From positions 1 to 64,000 of the forward strand of contig JASCPH010000001.1 in assembly GCA_029959545.1 (NCBI GenBank): 64,000 nt of DNA. Direction: 5' to 3'. How positions within the stretch are numbered: the first letter of the stretch is position 1; every line of letters starts with the position of its first letter. Under the pieces are notes generated by a model that was not told the DNA's origin, did no database searches, and saw nothing but the letters and a program-made list of their open reading frames with translations. The DNA is from Microbacteriaceae bacterium PS02066. GTDB taxonomy: Bacteria; Actinomycetota; Actinomycetes; Actinomycetales; Microbacteriaceae. Positions 43,614 to 51,236 of the stretch are shown piece after piece. The position numbers and the translations under genes are program-made.

Positions 43614-43879
43614 CGCACATGGTGCCGTTGGATGCGCTGCTGAGCGTCGTCCGCGACGGCGACGAGATCGGCTGGGATGTGGAGTTCAACGAGCTCTGGC
43701 AGACGCACGCTGACCGCCTCCACATGCTCGCGTCATCCATCCAGGAGACCGGCATCCGGGTTCCGATCCTCATTGGAACCGATGGGCGCGTCTGGGACGG
43801 GCACCACCGTCTCGCCGTCGCCCGCAAGCTCGGGCTCTCCGAAGTGCCGATCGAATGGGCCGGCGAGGAGAAGCCGTGA
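43610..43879 (+). CDS. ParB/sulfiredoxin-like N-terminal domain protein
   Basis: The protein has 89 residues. ADRLHMLASSIQETGIRVPILIGTDGRVWDGHHRLAVARKLG is the ParB-type nucleotide/nuclease fold with its G-x-H-R motif (here DGHHRLAV). Stand-alone phage versions may act in DNA processing or regulation. It lacks a DNA-binding part. Confidence 0.82.
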   Translation: MTHMVPLDALLSVVRDGDEIGWDVEFNELWQTHADRLHMLASSIQETGIRVPILIGTDGRVWDGHHRLAVARKLGLSEVPIEWAGEEKP

Positions 43880-44088
43880 GCACGATCCCGCCTGAGGTGC
43901 GCGACGAGCTCGACCAGACTCCGCAGTGGTGGGAGCGGGAGTATCGCAAGCTGCTGTCCGAGACGTACGTGAACGCACCGGAAGAGCACGAGGGGCACGA
44001 GGTCATCAGGATGGACACTTATGGGGGAAGGCGGCGGGAAGTCTGCACGCAGTGCCCAGACGTACTCATCCCACGCGATAAGTCCTGA
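43876..44088 (+). CDS. Hypothetical phage protein
   Basis: The protein has 70 residues from a GTG at 43876. It has two Cys near the end (VCTQCPDVLIP) and a charged body (PQWWEREYRKLLSETYVNAP). It is not recognised. It is the last gene before the structured segment. Confidence 0.65.
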   Translation: MSTIPPEVRDELDQTPQWWEREYRKLLSETYVNAPEEHEGHEVIRMDTYGGRRREVCTQCPDVLIPRDKS

Positions 44089-44101
44089 CCTTATGGACCC
44101 G

Positions 44102-44514
44102 GAACGATAAGCGGATAGCTGATCGTTCGACACGCTGGGTTGGTGTCTCGCGCGCGCATGCGCGCGTGTGTTACTCTGGCCCTATCCCGGTGAACCATGC
44201 CTAATGGCAGGTGAGCCGGGATTCGTGCTTCCCGGAGTTGGTGCTCTTCGCCGGGAACTGCCCGCCGACCGCGCGACCTCAACGCTCGCGGCATCACGCC
44301 TTAGTCGCTTGACGGTTTCGGCGGGCTATCTCTTCCCCGTTGGTCGCTTAGCAGGCGGCGTGTGCGGGACGGGTCGCGTGTGACAGCGACCGCAATGCCG
44401 GCCATGAGGGTGGCTGGCTACAGCGAGGCGGGGCATCTGGTGGTCGACGGTGGAACCGTCCGGGGCGGCAAGGCTCCCAGCGGCCCCGTCCTCGCGGGAA
44501 CCTCGAACCCGAGG
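44102..44514 (+). ncRNA. Candidate large structured RNA or leader in the prophage late region
   Basis: The gap 44089-44521 holds no convincing gene but many stems. They are GAACGAT/ATCGTTC (44102-44128); a 16-base palindrome (44151-44166); TCCCGG/CCGGGA (44185-44221) around TGCC-TAAT-GGCA; TTCCCGG/CCGGGAA (44229-44257); GCCCGCCGA/TCGGCGGGC (44260-44326) enclosing CCGCG/CGCGG; GGTCGC/GCGACC (44372-44391); GCCGGCCA/TGGCTGGC (44397-44418); GCGAGG-GGGGC with GCCCC-CCTCGC (44423-44495) enclosing GACGG/CCGTC; and CCTCG-AACC-CGAGG (44501-44514). The last stem covers the GAGGAG ribosome site of the next gene. No known RNA family is recognised by eye. Confidence 0.55.
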
Positions 44515-44521
44515 AGTCGTC

Positions 44522-44701
44522 ATGGCATGGGGTATCACTCAGCGGGTCACGATGGACGCCGCACTCGACGAGATCAGCCGCCTCCAGAAGCTGTGCTCGA
44601 GCCGCGATGACGCGCTCGACAACCTGGCCGACTTCATGATCAAACATCCCGAGCACGACACGGACCCGGATCTCACCCTCGCGCGGATCGCACTCCAATG
44701 A
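44522..44701 (+). CDS. Small phage protein with hairpin-masked ribosome site
   Basis: The protein has 59 residues from the ATG at 44522. Its GAGGAG (44511-44516) overlaps the stem 44501-44514. The product is helical and acidic (TMDAALDEISRLQKLCSSRD, ALDNLADFMIKHPEHDTD), perhaps a coiled coil. It is not recognised. Confidence 0.65.
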   Translation: MAWGITQRVTMDAALDEISRLQKLCSSRDDALDNLADFMIKHPEHDTDPDLTLARIALQ

Positions 44702-44814
44702 GCCGCGCACTCTTCACGCTCGCCGGGATGACCGCGGGCGCCCTACTCGTCGTGACCGTGCAGCACGGTTGGCGCCGGGTCATCGCTGGCCTGCTGAGCC
44801 GAGGGGACGCGTGA
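44698..44814 (+). CDS. Phage membrane microprotein (38 residues)
   Basis: An ATG at 44698 (ATGA overlap). One N-terminal helix (LFTLAGMTAGALLVVTV) is followed by a basic end. The stop overlaps the next ATG. The role is unknown. Confidence 0.5.
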   Translation: MSRALFTLAGMTAGALLVVTVQHGWRRVIAGLLSRGDA

Positions 44815-44918
44815 TGAGCGATCGTCTGTTCACGTGCGACTACTGCGGTGCTGAGTGGCGTTCCCCGATCTCCGCTGCCATGTGCTGCGACGCAGTCAGC
44901 ATGGACGCCGACGAATAA
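44814..44918 (+). CDS. Zinc-finger microprotein (34 residues)
   Basis: Cys pairs FTCDYCGAEW and AMCCDAV suggest a small zinc site. It is coupled to the previous gene by a one-base overlap and lies 6 bases before the HNH gene. Confidence 0.55.
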   Translation: MSDRLFTCDYCGAEWRSPISAAMCCDAVSMDADE

Positions 44919-44924
44919 CCCCTC

Positions 44925-45236
44925 ATGCCCTGGGATAACAACCGCCCCACCCACGTCCCCACACGAGTGCGCGACGCATGCCTCAAACGAGACGGCCACC
45001 AATGCACCGCCCTCCTGGTAGACGGCACCCGCTGCCCCGCCACCACGAACCTGCAAGCAGCGCACATCACACAGTGGGCACGAGGCGAACGCACCACAGT
45101 CGACGACGTCCGCACACTGTGCCACTGGCACCACAACCGTGAGACCCAGACCCAAGCCGCGAACGCACGCCAACACGCACAGCGACGCCGCCCAAGCGCA
45201 ACCCGCGAACGCGAACCGCACCCCGGCCGACGCTGA
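44925..45236 (+). CDS. HNH endonuclease (packaging-associated type)
   Basis: The protein has 103 residues. RVRDACLKRDGHQCTALLVD, LQAAHITQW and TLCHWHHNRE give the Cys-linked HNH core. HNH enzymes just before the terminase are standard in cos-type phages and help DNA cutting during packaging. It supports cohesive-end packaging here. Confidence 0.88.
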   Translation: MPWDNNRPTHVPTRVRDACLKRDGHQCTALLVDGTRCPATTNLQAAHITQWARGERTTVDDVRTLCHWHHNRETQTQAANARQHAQRRRPSATREREPHPGRR

Positions 45237-45289
45237 AACCACCCCCGGTCACCCCCTCCCCCCGCCGCCCAGCCACGCGGGGAGTTGCT

Positions 45290-45442
45290 GTGATTCTTCC
45301 CGTGTACGACTCTGGGGATTTCGCCCCGTGGGCGTTCGCAGGGGCTCGCGTGGTGGCCGAAGTGGCGTTCCGCGGACCCTGGCGGGCTCTCGGCCTGGCG
45401 ATGCGGTACGCGGGCGCTGACGGCGAGAACCGTTACGGCTAG
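45290..45442 (+). CDS. Small hypothetical phage protein (50 residues)
   Basis: A GTG at 45290 with GGGGAG upstream. The sequence (VILPVYDSGDFAPWAFAGAR then WRALGLAMRYAGADG) is not recognised. Its stop overlaps the end of the convergent gene by 4 bases. Confidence 0.5.
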   Translation: MILPVYDSGDFAPWAFAGARVVAEVAFRGPWRALGLAMRYAGADGENRYG

Positions 45443-45981
45443 AGGGGTGCGAGTCGGCCGTTTTGGAAGACGTTGCCGGTGACGGTGACGTATCGCCCGG
45501 TGCTGTACGTCTCGACGGAGAGACCGTCGTGGTTGCGGCGGCTGCCGCGCATCTCGGCGCGGGTGCCGAGAATGTGGAGGCCATCGCCGGAGGGTGAGAC
45601 TTCGATGTAGTGCTCCGTGTACGCCTCGAGGAATCGACGGGCGGCGTCTGTGGGTGTTCCGTTGATGAGGCAGTGGTCCAGATCGATGCATCCGATGCCG
45701 TCGCCGAGGACGAATCCGATGCCGACGCCGGCTGTCGAGGCGGAGGCCGCGGCGTGTGTTGTCCATGTTGCGGGGTTCGTGCTGGAGGCGCTGCTTCCGT
45801 CGACCTGCAGGGGACGCTTGGACGCATCCCACCTGACCCAGCGGTTCCGTTCGATGAGTGCGGTCGGGATGGCGGAACGCTTCGCGGCGCGGTGTGCTGA
45901 CACGCGGCATTTGGTGGAGCAGAACCGGGCTTGCGCGTTGCGCGCGACGATCGATCGCCCGCATGTTCGGCAACGCCTCAT
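45439..45981 (-). CDS. Primase-polymerase-like protein with N-terminal zinc finger
   Basis: The protein has 180 residues. The start CRTCGRSIVARNAQARFCSTKC is a zinc finger. GIGFVLGDGIGCIDLDHCL and YIEVSPSGDGLHILGTRAEM are the catalytic blocks of the N-terminal domain found in phage primase-polymerase proteins (D-x-D and S-x-S-G-x-G-x-H). No helicase part follows. It reads against the packaging genes, with a possible -10 (TACAAT) just upstream. It may be a separately controlled added gene. Confidence 0.8.
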   Translation of the reverse strand: MRRCRTCGRSIVARNAQARFCSTKCRVSAHRAAKRSAIPTALIERNRWVRWDASKRPLQVDGSSASSTNPATWTTHAAASASTAGVGIGFVLGDGIGCIDLDHCLINGTPTDAARRFLEAYTEHYIEVSPSGDGLHILGTRAEMRGSRRNHDGLSVETYSTGRYVTVTGNVFQNGRLAPL

Positions 45982-46068
45982 CTTCTCATTGTAACGGTTT
46001 TGACCGCGGAATTACGGGGATTCTGGCCGAAACGGCCCTGATCCTGACGCCCGAAACGGGGGACCGAG

Positions 46069-46293
46069 ATGCCTGCAGAATCACATCGGGACGCGGCGAT
46101 CTTCGCAATCGCCGCCGATGACATCGATGAGGCCGTGGAGCTCGCGGTCGAGCACCTGAAGGGCATCGTGGAGGGCGAGGACCTGAAGGGGTTCGTGGTT
46201 CCTGATCTCACGTCGGAGTCCTTCGAGCGGGTCGAGGGTGTCTGGAAGCGAGTGTTCCGGTTCCGAGCGGAGCTTCTGCCGGCGGTGGCGTGA
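46069..46293 (+). CDS. Hypothetical phage protein before terminase
   Basis: The protein has 74 residues. It is acidic and helical (AAIFAIAADDIDEAVELAVE, ERVEGVWKRVFRFRAELLP). A CCCGAAACGGG hairpin (46050-46060) and GGGGGA precede it. The role is unknown. It overlaps the small terminase start. Confidence 0.65.
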   Translation: MPAESHRDAAIFAIAADDIDEAVELAVEHLKGIVEGEDLKGFVVPDLTSESFERVEGVWKRVFRFRAELLPAVA

Positions 46294-46790
46294 TGGGTGG
46301 CCATGGGGCCGCTCCGAAGAACCCGAGTCAGCGTGCGCGTCGCAATAAGGACGTGGTGCCGCTTCGTGTGATCGAGGTGGATCCGACGGCGCAGCCGAAT
46401 CTACCGACTCTCTACTTCGACCATCCGGTGACGGATCCCGAGGGGAACGTCAAGGTCGTGAAGAAGCGGTTCTCGTGGCCGAAGATGACGCAGGAGTGGT
46501 GGTCGACGCTGTCGCGGCACCCGCTGGTGAAGGAGTTCACGGAGCTCGACTGGGCGTACCTGGCGGAGACGGCGCTGATTCATGCGCAGTTCTGGAAGGG
46601 CGACATCAAGCTCGCGGGGGAGCTGCGGCTGCGGGAAGCGAAGTACGGGTTTACGCCGGAGGATCGGGCTCGTCTGCGGATGCAGTTCGCGCTCGCGGAC
46701 GGTGCGGAGGTTGACACCGCGACGAAGGTTCAGCGTGCGGTGTCTGCTCGCGATCGGATGCGGGGTGTGACGCGGAAGGACTCTGCCTGA
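46293..46790 (+). CDS. Terminase small subunit
   Basis: The protein has 165 residues from the ATG at 46293 (a GTG 3 bases earlier is possible). GGHGAAPKNPSQRARRNKD is a common actinophage small terminase start. The helical centre WPKMTQEWWSTLSRHPLV...LDWAYLAETALIHAQFW and its place before the large subunit support it. It binds the DNA end for packaging. Confidence 0.85.
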   Translation: MGGHGAAPKNPSQRARRNKDVVPLRVIEVDPTAQPNLPTLYFDHPVTDPEGNVKVVKKRFSWPKMTQEWWSTLSRHPLVKEFTELDWAYLAETALIHAQFWKGDIKLAGELRLREAKYGFTPEDRARLRMQFALADGAEVDTATKVQRAVSARDRMRGVTRKDSA

Positions 46791-48478
46791 TGCCGTGGGT
46801 TCCGCAGTACGAGGGGGAGTTCCCGACGCTGGGGTGGTCGGTGGCGGACCAGATGGCGACGTTCCTCGGGCGCCCGGACGCTGGCGATGACGACATCTTC
46901 GAGCCGTTTCTGCTCACGGTGGAGCAGCAGGAGTTTCTGAACGAGCTGTACCGGATCGACCCGATCACGGGTCGGCGGATGGTGCACCGGGCGAGTCTGA
47001 TTCGTCCGCGCGGTTGGGGCAAATCTCCGTTCGTCGCGGCGATCATGATCGCTGAGGCGATCTTCGATGTCGTGCCCGATGGGTGGGATGCGGAGGGGCA
47101 GCCGGTCGGTAAGCCGTGGTCGAAGCTGCGGACGCCGTACGTCGCGATCGCGGCGGTGACGGAGGAGCAGACGAAGAACACGTGGGAGCCGTTGCTCGAG
47201 ATGCTGCGTCAGGGTGATGCGGCGGATGAGTTCGAGCTCGAGCCGATGGATTCGTTCGTTGCTCTGCGTCGCGGTCGGATTCAGCCGATCACGTCGTCTC
47301 CGAACTCGATCAAGGGTTTCAAGGCGGTGGCTGCGTCTCTGGATCAGACGGAGACGTGGGTGAGGGGCAACGGCGGCGTGAAGCTCGCGCAGACGCTCCG
47401 CAACAACGCTACGAAGCTCGGCGGAGTGACGATCGAGACGCCGAACGCGTACACGTTGGGGGAGCGGTCGGTAGCGGAGTCGTCGTTCGAGTTCTGGGAT
47501 GACATCCAGTCGGGGAAGTACAAGAACCTCGAGGATGTGCGGTCGATTTACTTCGACCATCGGCCCGCGCCGGCGTCGACGCAGGTTGACGACATGGACT
47601 CCCTCGTTCACGGGCTGCGTGTGGCCTACGGAGACTCGGCGAAGCACCCTGACGGGTGCCTTCTGCATGACCCGCCCTGCCCTCCGGGATGGTCGGACGT
47701 GCACCGTACGGCGCTGGACTTCTTCGACACGTCGAACGACATCGCTGTGATGCGTGCCGACTTCCTGAATCAGGTGGATGCCGCGCGTGACGCGTACGTG
47801 TCCGACCCTGAGATGCGGGCGTGCATCGATGCGGGCCGCGGCAAGGTGATCTCGAAGACGGAGCCGGTGACGCTCGGATTCGATGGGTCTGAGGGGCGCA
47901 AGGACAAGCACATCGCCGACTCCACGGTCCTCATCGGCTACTCGGTGATGCAGCGGCACTTCTTCCGCATTGGTGTGTGGGAGCAGCCCGACGGCCCGCA
48001 GGGTGAGGGGTGGCGTCCGCCGAAGCTGGAGATCGAGCAGGCGGTAGCGAAGGCGTTCAAGGACTACAACGTGGTCGGGTTCTACGCGGACCCGTCGGCG
48101 GGGTGGGCCGGCGAGGTGAAGCAGTGGGAAGCGGCGTATCACAAGCGTTTGAAGGCGAAGATGAGCGTCGCGGAGCCGATCCGGTGGCGTCAGAAGGACG
48201 TGTCCCGTACGTGCGAGACGTTCGATCAGATGTACTCCGCGATCCGGCAGGTTGAGGTCACGTTCGATGGTGACCCGACGGTGCTGAGACACTTCCTGCA
48301 CGCCAGGCGTGACCCGCGGCGCGCGGGGTACGTGCTCAAGAAGGCCGATGACAACCAGGACTACGGGAAGATCGACGCCGCCTGGGGCTGCGCGTTCGCG
48401 TACGCGGCAGGGAACGACGCGCTCGGTAAGGGCGTGACGGCGAACAGTCGTCGGCGGATGCCGCGGCAGCTGAACTGA
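46790..48478 (+). CDS. Terminase large subunit
   Basis: The protein has 562 residues. The ATPase Walker A is in SLIRPRGWGKSPFVAAIMIAEA (about residue 70). The nuclease domain has VTLGFDGSEGRKDKHIADSTVL with an acidic metal ligand and a later Asp in VVGFYADPSAGW. It cuts and pumps phage DNA into the head. It is followed by the portal gene. Confidence 0.95.
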   Translation: MPWVPQYEGEFPTLGWSVADQMATFLGRPDAGDDDIFEPFLLTVEQQEFLNELYRIDPITGRRMVHRASLIRPRGWGKSPFVAAIMIAEAIFDVVPDGWDAEGQPVGKPWSKLRTPYVAIAAVTEEQTKNTWEPLLEMLRQGDAADEFELEPMDSFVALRRGRIQPITSSPNSIKGFKAVAASLDQTETWVRGNGGVKLAQTLRNNATKLGGVTIETPNAYTLGERSVAESSFEFWDDIQSGKYKNLEDVRSIYFDHRPAPASTQVDDMDSLVHGLRVAYGDSAKHPDGCLLHDPPCPPGWSDVHRTALDFFDTSNDIAVMRADFLNQVDAARDAYVSDPEMRACIDAGRGKVISKTEPVTLGFDGSEGRKDKHIADSTVLIGYSVMQRHFFRIGVWEQPDGPQGEGWRPPKLEIEQAVAKAFKDYNVVGFYADPSAGWAGEVKQWEAAYHKRLKAKMSVAEPIRWRQKDVSRTCETFDQMYSAIRQVEVTFDGDPTVLRHFLHARRDPRRAGYVLKKADDNQDYGKIDAAWGCAFAYAAGNDALGKGVTANSRRRMPRQLN

Positions 48479-48492
48479 AACGAGGGGGTCTC

Positions 48493-49821
48493 ATGGCTGT
48501 GACGCCCGAGGAATGGCTGCCGATCCTGGCGAAGCGTCTCGACAATCGGATGCCGCGGATCATGAAGCTACGCCAGTACTCCAACGGTGACGCTCCAATG
48601 CCGGAGATGGGCAAGAACACGCAGAAGTCGTGGGAGGCGTTCCAGAAGAAGGCACGCACGAACTACGGCGGGCTCGCGTGCCAGTCTCTTGCGGGACGAA
48701 TCGTCCCCCTGGGCGTGCAGGTCGGTTCTGCTTCCTCGGGACTCGAGGTGGAGGCGCTGCGTCGCGTGTGGCGGGACAATCGCCTGTCGGTGGTGTTCCG
48801 TGACGCGGTGCGGACGATGCTGAACGTGTCGATCGCGTACCTCATCACTGGGGTGCGTGACGGTGACCCGATCATCACGTCGGAGCCGCCGGAGCGTGTC
48901 ATCACCGCCCCGGACCCGGTGCAGCCGTGGCGAGCTCGCGCGGCGCTGAAAGCGTGGCGCGACACCGACGCGGGCGTCGACTACGCGCTCGTGTGGGTGC
49001 CGGGTCTGCGGCAGCGGTTCAAGCGGAACGTGAAGACCGAGACCGGGTCGATTCGCGGCCTCGTCGCGGGCGACTGGACTGTAGACGGCGACCCGGAGAC
49101 GTACTCCGGGCCCGTGCCCGTGTTCGCGCTCGAGAACGAGGATGGGCTGGCAGAGTTCGAGCCGCACATCGACGTCATCGACCGCATCAACCTCGGCAAG
49201 CTCCAGCGACTCGTCGTCACCGCATACCAGGCGTTCAAGGCGCGCGCGCTGAAGAACCTCCCCGACAAGGACGAAAACGATAACGACATCGACTGGGGCA
49301 AGAGACTCGACTTCGCACCCGGAGCGCTCATCGATCTCCCCGCGGATATCGACGTGTGGGAGTCGGAAGCTGTCGACATTCGACCCCTCTTGGATGGCGA
49401 GAAGGTCGATGCGCGCGACTTCGCGGCGGTGATGCAGACCCCGATCGACGTGTTCATCCCGGACAACCAGTCCGCGGCCGGCGCGAAGAACGCACACAAG
49501 GGTGAGATTCAGCGCGCGAAGGACCGCAGGGACCGCGTCAAGGCACCGATGGAGGCAGCACTCCTCACCGCGCTGCGGATTCTGCAGCTGGACACGGACC
49601 AGACGGTGGAGGTTCGGTTCGAGCCCCCCGAGTACGTGTCGATGGCTGAGAAAGCCGCTGCAGCGGTGCAGGCGAAGGCCGCAGGGAAGTCGCAGCGGTG
49701 GATCAGCGAGAACATCTGGGGCATGTCTCCGGACGAGATCAACAAGGAAGACGCTGATCTCGCTGCGGAGCAGCTGCAGGCGGTGATGTTGGCGGGAGCG
49801 ATCAGTGGCGACGGAAGCTGA
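48493..49821 (+). CDS. Portal protein (SPP1 gp6-like)
   Basis: The protein has 442 residues. RLDNRMPRIMKLRQYSNGDAPMPEM...NYGGLACQSLAGRI is a portal N-terminus of the Gp6-like family. The C-terminal part (TPIDVFIPDNQSAAGAKNAHKGEI) matches it too. It forms the ring through which DNA enters. Its end overlaps the MuF gene. Confidence 0.92.
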   Translation: MAVTPEEWLPILAKRLDNRMPRIMKLRQYSNGDAPMPEMGKNTQKSWEAFQKKARTNYGGLACQSLAGRIVPLGVQVGSASSGLEVEALRRVWRDNRLSVVFRDAVRTMLNVSIAYLITGVRDGDPIITSEPPERVITAPDPVQPWRARAALKAWRDTDAGVDYALVWVPGLRQRFKRNVKTETGSIRGLVAGDWTVDGDPETYSGPVPVFALENEDGLAEFEPHIDVIDRINLGKLQRLVVTAYQAFKARALKNLPDKDENDNDIDWGKRLDFAPGALIDLPADIDVWESEAVDIRPLLDGEKVDARDFAAVMQTPIDVFIPDNQSAAGAKNAHKGEIQRAKDRRDRVKAPMEAALLTALRILQLDTDQTVEVRFEPPEYVSMAEKAAAAVQAKAAGKSQRWISENIWGMSPDEINKEDADLAAEQLQAVMLAGAISGDGS

Positions 49822-50644
49822 CGCTCTCACCGCCGCGTACATGCGGCAAGTCACCTCGATCCGTGACCGTGTCGTGGCGTACGCGGAGGCGATGTGGCAG
49901 GGAGCGGACTCGCTCCGCGACCGTGACATTGACCGGCTCGTGTCCCGCATCATCCCGGTCGTTCAGGGCGGGCAGGTTCAGGTCGCGAACCTCACGAACG
50001 CGTACATCCAGCGCCTCGCAGTGATGGAGGGTGTGATCGCGGAGGCCGCGCAGGTGACCGACGAGGTCATCAACTACCGCGGAGTCCCCGCCGATGAGGT
50101 CTACCGCCGGCCGGCGGTGACAACGTACACGTCGCTGAGTTCGGGGAAGTCGTTCCAGGACGCGCGTGACGCTGGACGGGCGCGGTTGAAGTCGATCGCC
50201 TCGACCGACATTCAGCAGACCCGGAACCGGCAGGCGCGACTCGGGTACTCCTCATCGGGGTTCGGGTACACACTCCGCGTCCTGTCCGGTGCGGAGAACT
50301 GCGCGCTCTGCGTCATCGCATCCACGCAGCGATACCTCACCACCGATCTGCAGCCCATCCATCCGGGATGCGACTGCGGGGAACGTGGAGTGAAAGCGGG
50401 GCGTGACCCGGGGCAGATCATCGACCCCCGGCTGCTCGAGCAGGCGCACGCGCAGATCGAAGCGAAGCTCGGCGCCACTGACCGTGGCGCCCGCGACCTG
50501 GGCCTCGGGAAAGAAGTCGCCTACGGCGACGGATCCAGCCGCCTCGCGGACTTCACCGAACTCATCACCACTCGGGAACACGGCGAACTCGGACCCACGC
50601 TCACGTGGCGTTCCGACAAGTTCACCGGCCCCGAAGACATATGA
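49805..50644 (+). CDS. MuF-like minor head protein
   Basis: The protein has 279 residues (GTG). A helical N-terminus leads to the MuF core with CALCVIASTQRY and PIHPGCDCGERG, the Cys/His block of minor capsid proteins. It lies between portal and scaffold as usual. It enters the head with DNA. The C-terminal tail carries no toxin domain that I can recognise. Confidence 0.85.
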   Translation: MATEADALTAAYMRQVTSIRDRVVAYAEAMWQGADSLRDRDIDRLVSRIIPVVQGGQVQVANLTNAYIQRLAVMEGVIAEAAQVTDEVINYRGVPADEVYRRPAVTTYTSLSSGKSFQDARDAGRARLKSIASTDIQQTRNRQARLGYSSSGFGYTLRVLSGAENCALCVIASTQRYLTTDLQPIHPGCDCGERGVKAGRDPGQIIDPRLLEQAHAQIEAKLGATDRGARDLGLGKEVAYGDGSSRLADFTELITTREHGELGPTLTWRSDKFTGPEDI

Positions 50645-50717
50645 CTTCCCGCCCACGGGCGGGCAGCGGTCACCGAAACGGCGACCGACCATCTACTCCG
50701 AAACGGGGACCAACAAC

Positions 50718-51176
50718 ATGTCCGACGACACCACTGAGAAGCCCGAAACGGGCGAGCTCGAGAAGGCGCAGGCCGAAGTCGAGAAGTGGAAGGCGCTGTC
50801 TCGCAAGAACGAGGAACAGGCCAAGGCCAACGCTGAGAAGGCCAAGAAGTTCGACGAGCTCGAGGAAGCCAACAAGACCGAGCAGGAGAAGCTCCTTGCT
50901 CGAGCTGAGGAAGCCGAGAAGAAGCTCGCCGACCGGGAAGCGAAGGACGCCGCGGCCGCAACGGCAGCGGAGATCGCGAAGGAGAAGGGCGTGCCTGTCG
51001 AGGCGCTCCGTGGGAACACCCGCGAGGAACTCGAAGCACACGCCGACGCTCTCGCCGCCCTGCTTCCCAAGCAGCTGGCTGCACCGTCCGCAGACGGGCA
51101 GGGTGCAGCCGGTGACCAGATCGGCGGCGGCGACATGTCAGCCGAAGACATCGTGAAGGCGGCCACCGGCCGCTGA
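50718..51176 (+). CDS. Head scaffolding protein
   Basis: The protein has 152 residues from the ATG at 50718. It is a long charged helix (EKAQAEVEKWKALSRKNEEQ...EKLLARAEEAEKKLADREAKD) with a Gly-rich end, typical of scaffolds placed before the coat gene. The 74-base gap before it holds CCCGCCC/GGGCGGG and two CCGAAACGG hairpins. Confidence 0.88.
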   Translation: MSDDTTEKPETGELEKAQAEVEKWKALSRKNEEQAKANAEKAKKFDELEEANKTEQEKLLARAEEAEKKLADREAKDAAAATAAEIAKEKGVPVEALRGNTREELEAHADALAALLPKQLAAPSADGQGAAGDQIGGGDMSAEDIVKAATGR

Positions 51177-51236
51177 CCCCCGGAGACGTTCGCCACGAAC
51201 GCTCACGGGCCACAACCAACCACCAGGAGGTACATC

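Noticed and set aside
44168..44383. A 71-codon frame within the structured late segment
   Set aside because: No ribosome site, no coupling to neighbours, and the stems fit the sequence better than a protein.
44089..44521. Group I intron, tmRNA or RNase P RNA as explanation
   Set aside because: No split gene around it, no recognisable intron core, and none of the known conserved bases of tmRNA or RNase P were found by eye.
44089..45236. HNH-linked OMEGA/HEARO-type RNA
   Set aside because: The nearby HNH gene is a 103-residue packaging type without RuvC parts, and three small genes lie between.
49805..50644. Toxin domain at the end of the MuF protein
   Set aside because: The tail after the Cys/His block is short and shows no known toxin motif.
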